NCBI GenBank assembly: GCA_026936335.1
Contig: JAPMXV010000043.1
Span: forward strand, 310,001-374,000
Source of the DNA: Mantamonas sphyraenae
Lineage: Eukaryota; CRuMs; Mantamonadidae
Reading direction: 5' to 3'
Length of the DNA stretch: 64,000 nt
Positions within the stretch are counted from its first letter, which is position 1. Each line of letters opens with the position of its first letter. Positions 1 to 11,724 of the stretch are shown piece by piece. The notes below the pieces were generated by a model. The model saw nothing but the letters and a program-made list of their open reading frames with translations, had not been told where the DNA came from and did not search any database. A program made the translations under genes and the position numbers.

Positions 1-249
1 TAGTCCATCAGTTCCCGGTCTGCATCGGTACGTGCATGACACAGGGAGGGAGGGGGTGGCACATGGGGTGGTGAGTGAATGTGAGTCAAAAGTTGTTTGG
101 GGCCGTCCATCCTGCTGCCCAAGGCAAAACGTACACGAGTCCTGGTAGTTGATGGCCACCAGCGGGTTCTCCCCATCGTCCTGCGGCACAGGCGTCACAT
201 CCTTCCATTCCTCCTGCTCAGAAAGCGGCACGTCCTCGACGTCGGACAT
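1..249 (-). CDS. FNTA: Protein farnesyl/geranylgeranyltransferase type-1 alpha subunit, N-terminal part (runs off the window)
   Basis: Shared alpha subunit of protein farnesyltransferase and geranylgeranyltransferase I, which prenylate CaaX proteins in the cytosol. Exon 1 (249-135) starts at an ATG and encodes 38 residues containing EWKDVTPVPQDDGENP, the conserved FNTA N-terminal block (family form roughly EW.D..PVPQ.DGP.PVV.I.Y). A GTACGT donor follows. A CAG acceptor at 22-20 opens exon 2, which gives YRELMDY in phase before the window edge, matching the family's FRD.YDYF. The prenyltransferase alpha-alpha repeats lie outside the window. It is divergent from the RME-8-like gene, with 184 bp between start codons. 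The identification rests on about 45 residues but the motif is distinctive. Confidence 0.8.
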   Translation of the reverse strand, partial: MSDVEDVPLSEQEEWKDVTPVPQDDGENPLVAINYQDSCTFCLGQQDGRPQTTFDSHSLTTPCATPSLPVSCTYRCRPGTDGL

Positions 250-433
250 GCTGGTGATTTTTTTTGTGATGGATGTGGTGGAGCTGAAAGCACAGGACAA
301 CTTCTTTGGCCATCTGCGGTTGACAGTGGTTGAGGGGATGCCACGTTTGGATGGGAGGTCCACATGGAGCTGCTATGGTCAAAGCCCGACTCAACCCACA
401 CAAAACTCTCATTTTCTCGCACCCGGACGCGAG
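250..433. promoter_or_regulatory. Shared 5' region of FNTA (-) and the RME-8-like gene (+)
   Basis: 184 bp separate the two divergent start codons, so both 5' UTRs and core promoters must lie here or inside the genes. No TATA box was recognised. The frame of the right-hand gene stays open back through this gap, so a longer N-terminus cannot be excluded. The regulatory role is inferred from position only. Confidence 0.35.
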
Positions 434-3400
434 ATGGGCAACGAGCAGTCACAGGTGCATCGCGAGGTGCTCTCCTCTCTGCAGTCCATCACATCCGCCA
501 ACTGGCGAGAAGTGTTGACGTCGTTTGTGGATCGAGTGCCAGCGGATGCGTCCATCGACTGCACCGACAAAAAGGTGCTCACAAAGCTATTTGCCCTGCT
601 CGAAACGCAAGTGGCCCTACGCATGGAGCAAGATGACATCCACGGACTCCCATCCATGCCCTCTGCTTCTGGACCGGCTTCCTCCAGCGGCGGCGCCGAC
701 CCGGAAAGCGTGTTTGATCCGAAAGGGGTCCAGCTCCTTCTGCAGTCGCTCTTCCGCCTCTTTTCCTCGCTGTCCATGTTCAAACTGGCAGCCACCGTGC
801 GTTGGGATCTCCTCAACGACCTCCTTACCTTTTGGGAACACCCCGAGTGAGTGAAATTGCCTGCGTGATTCCTCGGAGGGTTGTGCTTGGACGACGACAA
901 CATCGCTCGTTTTCTCACTGCCGTCTCTCATGCCTGACCTTGGCCTTCTCCCTACCCTTCCCACCCCCTTCCCGCACACAACAGCGTGGTGTGCGACACA
1001 CTGGACCTGATCCATCGGATGGTGCAGTGCAGTTTCGAGCCCAAGGCCAACGAAGAGAGCAAGTGCGACGCAGCCGAGGCGGCCAACAAGTTGGCGTTTG
1101 CCGGCGAGGACCGCCTCAACTCGCTGCTGGCCATGTTCCATGCACACAGCTATGGCAAGAACAGTGTGCTCCTGTGCAAGCTCATGCAACTGTTGGTGTC
1201 GCTTTTCTGCGAGCGGCAGCACACGACTGCGTTTGAGCAGGTGCAGAGCTTGCACAAGATGTTCCTCCCGTACGACACCGTCCTCTACGACCTCACTCGC
1301 CATGCCCACCCGCAGCTGCGCATCCTCTCCACTCGTTTCCTCGTCCAGCTGTTTCTGGAGAGCGATGAGGCCACGTACAGACAGTTGCAGGCGTCGTCTC
1401 TCGCCGCAGGTGTCCTCCTCTGGCACATGTTTTCTGCCTTTGAACCCAGGGCAGGCATGTGGTCGACGCAATCACAGGATAACGATGCTGGGAATGCAGG
1501 AGACGGCAGTGGTGACGTGGCTCAGGCAGAAGCACACAAGGACGACGCTGCGCACAGTGACAAGCACGAACAGACACAGACACAGGGAGAAGGTGTCGCT
1601 GAGGTGGGAGACACCAAGGTGAAGAAGGAACAGACAGAGGTGGTGGAGGTGGATGAGGATGAGGTTGAAGAGGAAGAGGAGGATGATGCCATGGCTTCGT
1701 TGGAACGATCGTCCACAGCGTGGGGATCGGCCCTCACGGTTGCCAACGAGGACAACCCAGAGACAAAGGCCACGGGCCAAGGTGAGAGCACGGCGGCAGG
1801 CGTGAGTGGCACCAATTCATCTGCGTCCAACACACCGAACGCAAGCAGCAGCGGCACGACCAACATTGGCTCCAACACACCGTCGAGCATTGCCACGCCG
1901 TCTCCGCTGCAGGCCACCCTCAGTGGGTCTGAATCGGAGCCAAGCACACCCGTGGGTGGGTTTGAGGGCTGGGAAGTGGTGGATCACCACTCGTTGGATG
2001 GGGAAACCACAGCGACGTCGTCGTCGCTGGCAGCGGGCATTAGCACCAAGCCCATGGCTCTGACTGAGATGCAATTGCTGAGCATCGACCTGATTGGTGT
2101 CATGTGCGACAGCAACGCAGAGGCGTTGGGAGCGCTGGGTCGCATGGTGCCGCACGCTCTGCTGAATCGGTATCCTCCGTCACCCGGACTGGATGCGCGT
2201 GCAGACACACACGAAACGTCGGGGTTGAGCAGTCTGTTTGGGAGTGGGGCCAGCAGCTCTACACACAAGCTGACCAAGGCAGAGGCAAAGACGGCGCTGT
2301 TGAAGGTGAAAAACATGACGATGGATCGTGTGAATTGGCACGCCCTCTTCCTGGACCTTTTGTCGTTGGAGGCCAATCTGCCGCTGTTGCAATGGAACGA
2401 CCGTTGTCGTGCGCAACTGCTGGACGCCCTCAACGCAGAGATTGTGGAGCTGGACGAGCGACGCCGTAGCACCACGCGTCCCATCGATTGGGAACATCGC
2501 GCCATGGTCGTGCACTACCCGGACATCGACAGCAAACTGTGTGTGGACGGCGTGTTTCTGGACGCCCTGTTCAATTTCCACACGCTGCTGGGCCACTGGA
2601 CCTTTGAGGAGGAGTTTGTGGAGCGCAGCAAAGCCGTCATGGACGAGCACCTGGGCCACCTCAGCCCTGCTGTGCTTCTGGAGGAACTCTACCACGCCAG
2701 CGTGGTGCAGGAGTCGTCTGTGTTGCAAATGCGTCTGCTGCAGAGCATGCGTATTGTCTTTGTGTGTGCCATGGACGCAGACGACGAGTCGCAGGTGACC
2801 GATGTTCTCGACGCCGTCCATGTGCCGTACATCCTCCATCTCCTGCGTCCCGGTCGCTTTGATGACACCGTATCCCACTCTCTGCTTCAATTCCTGGCGG
2901 AGCTGTGTCTGCACGAGGAAAAGATGCCGCAGGTGCTTGCACATCGTAGCGGCCTGCAGCACGTGTGTGCCCATCTGGACACCGTACACGCGCACAAGTG
3001 GCAAGACGGACACAATGCCCTGCAGATGGCCCTCACCTGCATGGAAATCCTGCACGCCGTGGCACAGGAGCCGCTGGGAAAGCGTGCGTTGTGTCGCTTG
3101 CCTTTGCTGCAATCCATCATCCAGGCGCTGTTGCACGAAGACGCACGCATCTTCAAGGCCACTGTCAAGGTGCTGCAAACCCTGCTGGCCAACAGTCCCC
3201 TGGTAGCCCATGCACTGGCCACCACGGGCTTCTTTGAGTTCATTCTGTATGCCCTGTGCAGTGCGGCAACGTCGGAAAAGGCCACGGCCGTACGTGCTGC
3301 GTCGCTGTTGCTCGATGTCCACCAGCTTGGAGGCGCGACGGCCGCCAGTTCCTACCTGTTGCAATACCTCCCGCGTCCGCTGGTGGTGGTGCTGGAGGCA

Positions 3401-6400
3401 CAGGGACCCAAGTTGTTTGTGGAGTATCTGCGCAGCGAGGATCTGAAGGCACCCACCATCATTTGGAATGTGGACATGCGAAAACAGCTCAAGACGGCTC
3501 TGAGCGGCATCATTCGTCCATTCAAGGCCACGTTGAGGGAGACGCCGCAGGAACGCTTCGTGTTGGATGTGAGCAACACACCTGCGCTGCACTACGCCAA
3601 TCTGGAGGACGAGCTGTTTGTGGGAGGAATCTACATCAGCTACTTCATCAACAGCGAGAGCAATGACATTTTTGTGGCCGATCCGGAGCTGTTGATTGAG
3701 GAGATCAGCGAGTATCTGACGGCAGTCCAGCCGTCGGCCAAGCTGCTCAAGGCCTTTGCCCTGGCCATGAGCTACTTCTCTGAACTGCCCGCACTGGCCA
3801 CATACAAACACTGGGGTAAGCTGGTGCGCATCTGGAAGGTGTTGAGTGCAGAGCTGTCGGAGCTGGATCAGGATGAAGACGACGACGATGCCACGGCTGT
3901 TCAGGAGCGCAAGCGTGTGCTCGTGAACGAACTCGACGCACTGCTCATGGGCTTTGTGGTCTTGTTTCATGTCGGCGTGGCCAACAAACAGGGCCTCAAT
4001 GTGCATCTGGCACAACGAGGCTCCATGGCCCAATCGGCAGGGAGTGAATCCCCGTCGACCACGCAGGCATCCAGCAGCAGCAGCAGCAGCAGCAGCAGCT
4101 CGTCATCGCCGGCGGTCACCGATTTTGGTGCAATGGATTGCACGCAGAACCAGCAGGCGTTTGTGGAACACGGGGGATTGGAGGCCGTGATGGCCGCGTT
4201 GCCCGAAATCGCGCGTGTGCGTGACGGGGTACGTTTCGATGCACTGAGCAAGGTGATGAGCATGGTGGGTTGCCTGTGTGCACACCAGCCCGAGGCAGCA
4301 GCACGCATTGTGGCCCACCATCCAGAGTTTCTGTCCGCTTGGTGCTTCAAGAGTCTGTCGCTGGGCGTCATCCGCGCAAACACCCGTCTGGGCCTGCAAA
4401 CCATTTGGTGTGTGTCCAACATGTTGCAAGCCCTGGCTGTGCTCCCGGATGCCTACACACCAGCAGCAGCAGCAGCAGCGGCTGGAGGAGGAGGATCGAC
4501 CACGACCAACACGTCCAACACGACCAACACGACCACGGCATCCTCGACCGCGGGCGGCTCCTCCTCATGGCTGGAGCGTGCGGCTGAAATGGTGGTGCGA
4601 TCGGGAGGGTTCATCAAGGTGCTGTTTGTGGCCGTGTTCTACGTGCCGCATGCGGCGTCGGCTGCGACGGCGTTGGAAGAGCTGACCATCATCGAGCACG
4701 CGGTGGTGTCGCTGCGTCTGATGGCAGGAGTCATGCCAGAGCACGATCTGGACAAGTTGCGCATGGGAGGCACTGCAGGACGACGGCTGGAAGGGCAGGG
4801 ATTGGAGTCACCCTCGGGACGGGAACGCACAACATCGCAATTCATGCATGCCGGAGAGGCGGCCCTACAGGCACGTGGTGTGTTTCAGGTGGTGCGTGCG
4901 TTGATTGGAGGATGGTTCCCACACGCGCTGTGCCAATCGTTCTTGGACGACACAGCCATGTCGTTTATGCAACTGGTGCGAGGGACCATGGGCACGCCGT
5001 TGCTCATCTGGAACGACGTGACACGCAAGGAGCTGCGTACCTTTCTCGAGGCACAAATGGCCACGCTGTTGACGCAGGCGCAGCGCGACGCGGTGCAGGC
5101 GCAAGGGGAACCCCTCATGCCCGGCCTGGACGTGATGGAACACTGGCCCGGATGGGAGGCCCCACAGGACGTCACCTTTGTCTACGCCAGTCTCCAGGAC
5201 GAGTTGGAGGTGGAGCACGTGTACGTGTCTGTGTTCAACTCCCAACCCGGGTTTCCCCTGCCCGATCCTGCCGCTCTTCTGCGTGGATGTGTGCGACGCG
5301 TGGCCAACGCGTACGCAACCCAAAGCAAGCCATCCTCATCCTCGTCCTCCTCCACTCCATCCTCGGCCGTTGTCGTGTCCGAGTGCGTGCGTTGCATGGG
5401 CAATGTGCTCACGCACCAGGCGCTGGAACGCAGCGTTCTGGCGCTCGCCTTTGTCCAGGCCGCCAAAGCGCTGAAGGAGGATGTGCAACCGCATCTGGTG
5501 CTGGACAGCAGTCGAAACGACAGTGGAAGCGCAGAAACCCTGCAGTTGCATATGCTGGTCATCTGCGAACGACTCGTCACGGCAGGCAAGGAGGCAAGCG
5601 TGGCGGCCATTCGCATGATGCAAGGGTCGCCCTGGATGCGTCAGTTGCACCGGATGCTCGTGGAAGGTTCGCATGTGGTGAAAACCATGGAGTTGCTGGG
5701 TCTGATGTGCAGCAAGGTGTCGGATGTGGTGCGGCAGGTGCGCGACGAGGGGCTCCTGATCACACTGTTGCGGTTGACAGTGAGCACGTCGTGTGTGGAT
5801 GCCGTGCGTGTGGCGGGCGCACGTGTGTTGGCCATCATGAGCAGTGATCAGGAACACGGGGAATCCGTGACGCAGCTGCTGACGCTGTTGCTGACGTCGC
5901 AGAAGTTCCAGCGGGCGCTGCGAACTGCGTACGAGGAGCCGACGGTGTTGGTGGACATGCTGGACAACCAGTATCGCTATCCGGACTTTGTGTGGAATGA
6001 GGGCACGCGAAGCGATTTGGAAGAGGCGCTGGTGGCCGAGGAGGCTGCGGTGATGGATGAGACAGCAGCGAACGCGAAGAAGAAGAAGAATGCGTCGCCC
6101 ACGTGGCGACACAGCACACTGGAGGAGAGGTACACGTCACCGAGCCTGGCACAGATGGAGCGTGTGTACGGCGTGTACGTGGAGGTGTTTGTGGAACAGC
6201 CATACTACCAGTTTGCAGATCCCCTGGTCGATGACCGCCGCGGTCGACAGCAACACGTGTACAATGAGGGCGACTTTGTGGTGGCCCTAATGGGTGCGGC
6301 TCAGGTGGCACGCAAGGAGTACGACGATGCGTTGGAAGCCATGGTGGCGGCGCCCGAGACAGATGCGCAGCGTGCGGTGCACGCGCAGGTGGATGCACAG

Positions 6401-7447
6401 GACGTGCGCTTGCAGATGCTGTGGCGTGCATTGGAACTGGTGCGCAGTAACGCACGTATGGCAGACATGGTGGCCAAGCACACAGGGGCAGTGACCTCCC
6501 AGGTGGAATCCTTTGTGGCACAACAGGGAGGGTCTGCACAGGGGGTCATGAGCGATGCCGTGCGTGCCAGTGTCCTGCGTGTGTTGGCTGGCTGCTGTGG
6601 GGACAAGCGCGTGGCACGAGCCCTGTTGCATGACGCCATGCATGTGCGACGTCTGCTCTGCGCCCTCGTGCTGGCCTTCCACGCCGATTCCGATGACCTG
6701 TGTGCTCAGATGCAGAGTGACGTGCTCACCATCCTCGCCACTGCGTTGTCCATCGATGGGGTCGATGCCCAATGGCACGTCCTTCGTCGTAGCACGGCCA
6801 TCCTGTCCCTCGTGCGCCTCGTGGTCTCGCAAGGAGGCGCAGGGAAATCCACCCTCAGCTTTGCACGCGATGGCACTGAAGACGGAGACGAGGGCGTGAC
6901 ACGCGAAGAACGTGTGCGCACCGAGGTACGTGTGAGTGCAGCGGATCTGCTCATCGCCGTCTCCACACGAGGCAAAAAGACAGCCGCCGATGCCCTTCGC
7001 TACGTCGCCGCCCTCTTTGGCCCCTGGGCCTCTGATGTCCAGGTTCTCCTCAGGGGCGGCAAACCAGAAACCCTTCTGGCCTATGTCGACGGACGCAAGG
7101 CCAAAGGTGCCGCTGGTTCCTCCTCAGACTCGCCCGGCAGCAGCAGCAGCAGCAGCAGTGGAAGTGGAAGTGGAAGTGGCGCCGGATCTGGCGCAGGCAG
7201 CAGCGGCGGAAGCAGCAGCGGCGTTGGAAGTGGTTCGGATGACGACGATGGGGTCACGGGCGGGGTGGCGGGCGTCGCCAATTCGGATCGCTCTCGCTTT
7301 GTGCCGATGCGGAAGTTTCTCGTCGAGGAGTGCCACGAATTGGCAAAGTATGTGCTTCTGGACTCTGAGGCTGCTTCAGAGTCGGAGGAGGCCTGGGATC
7401 CCAGCAGGATGCAACGCATGTGGCAAGAGCAGCAAGAGGAGGGGTGA
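434..7447 (+). CDS. RME-8/DNAJC13-like endosomal scaffold with four IWN repeats, no J domain seen
   Basis: Large ARM/HEAT-like helical protein of about 2,291 aa, close to the usual size of DNAJC13/RME-8 (about 2,240 aa), which acts in endosomal recycling. Exons 434-846 and 985-7447 are joined by a GTGAGT...CAG intron, giving EHPDVVCDTL across the junction. Four IWN-type repeats are visible: LLQWN (about aa 607), TIIWN (962), LLIWN (1476) and DFVWN (1806), each followed by a block resembling Y..LEDEL.V..VYV..F. Known RME-8 proteins carry a DnaJ domain between IWN2 and IWN3; here that stretch has no HPD motif and instead holds Ser-, Asp- and Ala-rich linkers. The start MGNEQSQ fits an N-myristoylation signal. 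Low-complexity inserts (Glu/Asp near aa 360-380, Ser runs, a Ser/Gly tail) are typical of this genome. Family assignment is good; loss of the J domain is inferred. Confidence 0.78.
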
Positions 7448-8288
7448 CCCGAGACAAACACGAGAGCAAAAGACAGGGCTAGCTTGATTGAATGAAGATA
7501 TGTATTCATTTGCCCTTTGGGAAATGGTGTGGAAGGCGGCGTGCATGCAGTGGAGTCGAATTGCATGCAAAGGCTTCCGTTCCGGGCGGCGAAGCAGCAG
7601 CCAGAATCCACATGCGGAAAGTGTGCGCAAGGGCCAGGCAAACTGGCGTCCACACATGCACACAGAGGGAACACATGCACATACACAGTAGAAAACACAT
7701 ACCGAGGCACACGTGGCCCCATCCATAGGTGTGGTGATGCACACCACGGCGTCCGTCACGCTGTGCGGGGGTTGGAAAGACACGGGCGCGGATTCCGGGC
7801 TCTCAGTCCGCGTGCGGAAGAGAAACGCGAACGCGCTCCTCAGCCACGCACAGACGTCACACGCACACAACAAACACATGGATGCACAGACACACTAGCT
7901 ACACAGTGCGCTAGGCATGCAAAACATGGAACGAGGTCAGCTATCTCTGGGTTTGTCAGGCTTGGGGCCTGAACAGACACGGCGCCGCTGCGGTGCGTTA
8001 CAACCCCGAAGGGGAACAGCGGTGCAGCCGCAACTCCGAGTCTGTTCGTGATGGCTGCCTGATTGGGTTGTGGTAACATCCTCCCTCGTATCGTAAAATT
8101 AATTATGTTGCGGTTTTCTGAGAAGAAAACGATTGGCAGCCGGAGCGCATCGGGCGCTCCATGATCCACTGTATTCCGGCACAGAAACCGTGTTCACCCG
8201 AGTCACCTCCTCACCAGTGCGCACAACGGTCACCACCTCTGCTCCCGCCTACTCCAACCTCTACCACTATCTCAAGCTGGGCAATTCA
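7448..8288. other. 841-bp intergenic region between the RME-8-like gene and MSRB
   Basis: Longest gene-free stretch in the window. No convincing ORF is present. It contains a compact set of inverted repeats at 7956-8044 (described separately) and an AT-rich patch near 8095-8112 that stands out from the GC-rich surroundings and could belong to the MSRB promoter. From about 8133 to 8288 the MSRB frame is open but has no in-frame ATG, so an upstream exon encoding an organelle-targeting peptide is possible but not demonstrated. Confidence 0.5.
7956..8044. repeat. Cluster of inverted repeats, possible structured RNA
   Basis: TCAGGC (7956-7961) pairs with GCCTGA (7967-7972) over a 5-nt loop. Next to it are three nested pairings: CAGAC/GTCTG (7974-7978 with 8040-8044), CCGCTG/CAGCGG (7985-7990 with 8017-8022) and CCCC/GGGG (8004-8007 with 8011-8014). 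Together they could fold as two adjacent hairpins. No known RNA family was recognised. Confidence 0.35.
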
Positions 8289-9057
8289 ATGAGTCTTGAC
8301 ACCACGGAGTACTCCGGGGAAACCAAGTCGGGTCGCACTTGGACCAAGAAGCTGACCAAGACACAGGCCAACGTGTGTCTGCAGGCTGGCACCGAACGGG
8401 CCTTTTCTGGCGAGTACTGGGACAATCACGACGCTGGCACCTTTGCCTGCCGCTGCTGTGACCAGCCTCTGTTTGATGCCAGCACCAAGTTTGACTCGGG
8501 CACGGGTTGGCCTTCCTTCTACGCGGAGGCCGTCGAGGGCAACGTCAACCAGAAGAAGGACGGAAGCCACGGCATGATTCGTGACGAGGTGCTCTGCAAC
8601 GACTGCGGTTGTCACCTCGGCCACGTCTTTGGGGTAAGGTGTTCCCCTTACTTTGTCCTCCACACTCCATACAGTAGCATGCAGCAAACCCGCCCGACAC
8701 TCCATACAGTAGCATGCACCAAAACCGCCCGACACCTTATGGTGTGCCCTCACGCCCTCGTGCAAAGCCATTTCGCGTCGGCGGAAACCGTTTTCCGGCA
8801 GGGCAGCACAAATTCCCCTCCAAACTCGCCGTCGCTCTTTTGCGTGTCCCGCTCACACCGGCCAGCGCAAACGGCAATCGTCGTTGAAAACACAGGACGG
8901 ACCCAAACCCACTGGACTGCGATATTGCATCAACAGCGCCTCCATCAAGCTGTGGAAGGACAAGACCCCGGAGGAAGTGGTCGCCGCCATCAACGACGAC
9001 GAGCAACAAGACGCCGAGGACAGCAAGAAGGAAGAGGCCAGCAACAGCAGCGAATGA
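8289..9057 (+). CDS. MSRB: Peptide methionine-R-sulfoxide reductase B
   Basis: Reduces methionine-R-sulfoxide in proteins. Exons 8289-8633 and 8896-9057 (phase 0, GTAAGG donor, CACAG acceptor) give 168 aa. Two zinc pairs are visible, CRCC near residue 52 and CNDC near 103, plus GWPSF and HLGHVF. The catalytic motif RYCINS puts the active residue at about C126, read from a TGC codon, so this is the cysteine form and not a selenoprotein, although the organism has SEPSECS. The usual resolving-cysteine site in [10 protein letters not shown] is Thr, as in thioredoxin-independent or MSRB2/3-like enzymes. A Lys/Glu/Ser tail follows the domain. The start is the first in-frame ATG; an upstream targeting exon cannot be excluded. 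It is convergent with the MORN-VPS9 gene, stops 44 bp apart. Confidence 0.93.
8663..8732 (+). repeat. 35-bp direct tandem duplication in the MSRB intron
   Basis: Two adjacent copies (8663-8697 and 8698-8732) begin CACTCCATACAGTAGCATGC and end CCGCCCGA, with only a few mismatches near the middle. They lie inside the 262-nt intron, whose length may reflect this duplication. Confidence 0.85.
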
Positions 9058-9101
9058 ATGACGGCCAAACTTTGAAGAACCTAATCTCCATTCATTCCAG
9101 G

Positions 9102-11665
9102 TCATTCCAGGTTGAACAGGGTCTCTGCAAACTGCAGGTACACGTACTGAGGATAGGCCCTCCTGAACACCACGTACACAGCCCCTTCCCCATCCTTTTC
9201 CGACCACATTTCCATCGTATCTTCCTCTTCCAGACTCTCCTCCTCCTGTGTTCCTGTGCCCTCACGGTTGCCATCCACCTCTGTCGTCGTTCCACCATGT
9301 TTGCTTCCTCCTTCATCCTGTTCCGTCTCTGACGTCGTCGGCTCCGCCCCGTTGCCATGTTCCTCATCCTTTGTGTCCTCCGTTGCGTCGGGTTGCCCAC
9401 GGTGCATCTGGTCACCTCCTTGCTCCTGCCGCGCCTCGCCATTCTCTGTGTCCGCCACCAGCAGCCCCACCACCACCTCCTCCTCATTCTCATCACCATC
9501 ATCGTTGTGTTGTTGTTGTTGTTGCCAACCTGATCACCCACCTCCTCCACAGGGATGCGCTCACCATCCAGCACCACTTCCTTCACCAGCTCGGCAAACA
9601 CACCCATCGAATCCGAGTCCGATCGTGTGTATCGCTGCTCGGCAAACTCGTCTGCCAGCTGTGCCTTTCGTCGTGCACTCTCCTCTTCCGCCGCCTCTTT
9701 CTTCTCATTCTCCTCACGAGCCAGAGCCAACCTTGCTCGGAATGCCTCTTCCAACTCCTCTCGCTGTTCCAGCAACGCACCAAAGTCGCTGCTAAACTCC
9801 CCGTTGCTCTTCTTCTGCGCCAGAGACAAGCCCACACACTCCAGAATCGGTAGGATCATCTCCAGGGTAAACAACAGATCCCGTCGATGGTTGCGGCTCA
9901 GTCGGAACGGCTGGTAGTGGCGCACCCTGCGGTTGCCCAGTCGAATGAACAGGTCTGTGAGCCACGTCACAGGCGTGAGCGATTCTGCAAACGCATACAT
10001 CTGTCCCGCCATGATGCGACGTCCCACATTGGTCGACGACGACGATGAGGAGGCGGATGAGGAGGCGGATGAAGAGGAGGATGACGACGACGACGACGAG
10101 ATACCGTTCTCCTCCGCTCCGACACCGATGCGCGGCAGATTCAGCCCCAACGTGCCTGCACGCAGCTGTGCCTTCATCCGTGCAAGCTCCAATTCGTTGT
10201 CTTGTGTGTCTCCACTTGCCATTGAGTCCTGCATCCCAAGCTCCATCATCTGCGTGGCCAGCGTCAACAGGTTTGCGTTCAGGCTTGAGTAGGCATCGTC
10301 CTCCTCGTGTTCCTCCTCCTCCTCCTCCTCCCCACTGCCTCCATCCTTGTCTCCCTCTCGCCTGTCTGTGGAAGACCCTTGGGCCTCGTTGGTCTTGTTG
10401 CCTGTGCTACCGCCATTGTTATTGTGGCTGTCGTCACTGCCCCCCTGCAGCGTCTTTGCCAGCAGCAACGGCAGCGTCTCTGCGCTGCTGTCGTGTGCCT
10501 CGGCGTCGCCGCCCAACGCTGCGGCGTTGTGTCGCATGATGGCAGCTTTGCGCTGGTGGCTGGCCTCGTTGAACTTGGCAAACTGCTCCAGGCAGGTGTC
10601 TCGCAGCCGTTCGCACAGGATGTACACGGGCACCAGTGTGCCGTCGTGTTCACGCACCTTCCAGTCCAGCGTCTCAATGTACATGATGCCGGCCTCCAGC
10701 GTGGCCAGGCGGTACTCTGCACTCGATGTGTAGCCCAGCCGCTCATCCATAAAGTGCTTCATGAACTGGTACTCCGAATACAGGTCCGGGATGCGTGATT
10801 TGATCATTGTGTAGATGTACAGGGCCAGCATGCTGTCTGTGCCCAGCTCGTAGTCCTCCGGCACCACATCCATGTGGGACACGTACTCTTCGATCGCCTC
10901 AAACACACCCATCAATACCTCCAGCTTGTTTACGGGGGTCTGGTGGCACGGCAGGATACGCAGCAGGTTGATGGCACGTGCAAACGGCACGCTTTCGTCC
11001 ACCAGGCCGTACACCACGGGCTGATCGCCACGCGAAAACATCAGCCGCGAACTCTCCTTGCCCTGGCCATTGTTCTTCTTTGACGAATCCATATACTCGG
11101 GTTTGGGCGGTGTAAACGAGTGCGACTTGACACGCAGGCTGATGTCGCTCTCGCCCGAGGGAAAGTCCACAGCCGCCATTTCGTCGTCGTCATCCGCCTG
11201 CGCACGTTGTGCCATCGCACTGCCGCTCACCAGCGATGACGACGCTGCAAAAAAAGCTGTTTCCCCTGCATTGGCGCTGCCGCTGCTGCTGCTGCCGCTG
11301 CTACTGTCGCCAACCTCCAATTCAAAGTGGTTTGAGGTGATGCTCGGCAGCGACGACGCTGTGATCGGCACCTGCTTGCTTGTCAGCACGTCCGGCAGAG
11401 CTCCCAATTCAAACAGGGTCACTTCGCTCAACGATCGCATCTTGGCCGTCAGTTTGGTGTTGCGTGCGGTGTCCGCCTGCCGTCGCAATCGGAACAGCAC
11501 GGTGTACACCTTTTCAAACAGGCAGTTCTCCACTGCCGCATTGATTTCCTCATGCTTGCTCAGCTTCTTGAACTTGGGGTACTTGTCCACCAAAATCTGG
11601 CTCAATTGTTCTGCATGGAGTGGAGTGATGGGGTGATGGTGTGAGTGAGTGGCGAGTGTGTGTGT

Positions 11666-11724
<59 letters not shown>

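Noticed and set aside
1472-1947. Ser/Thr-rich open frames on the - strand inside the RME-8-like gene
   Set aside because: They are antisense to Glu/Asp and Ser/Thr low-complexity coding and have no start context or homology.
8030-8110. Possible SECIS element before MSRB
   Set aside because: It lies upstream rather than in a 3' UTR, the TGA/GA core pairing could not be built, and MSRB uses a Cys codon at the active site.
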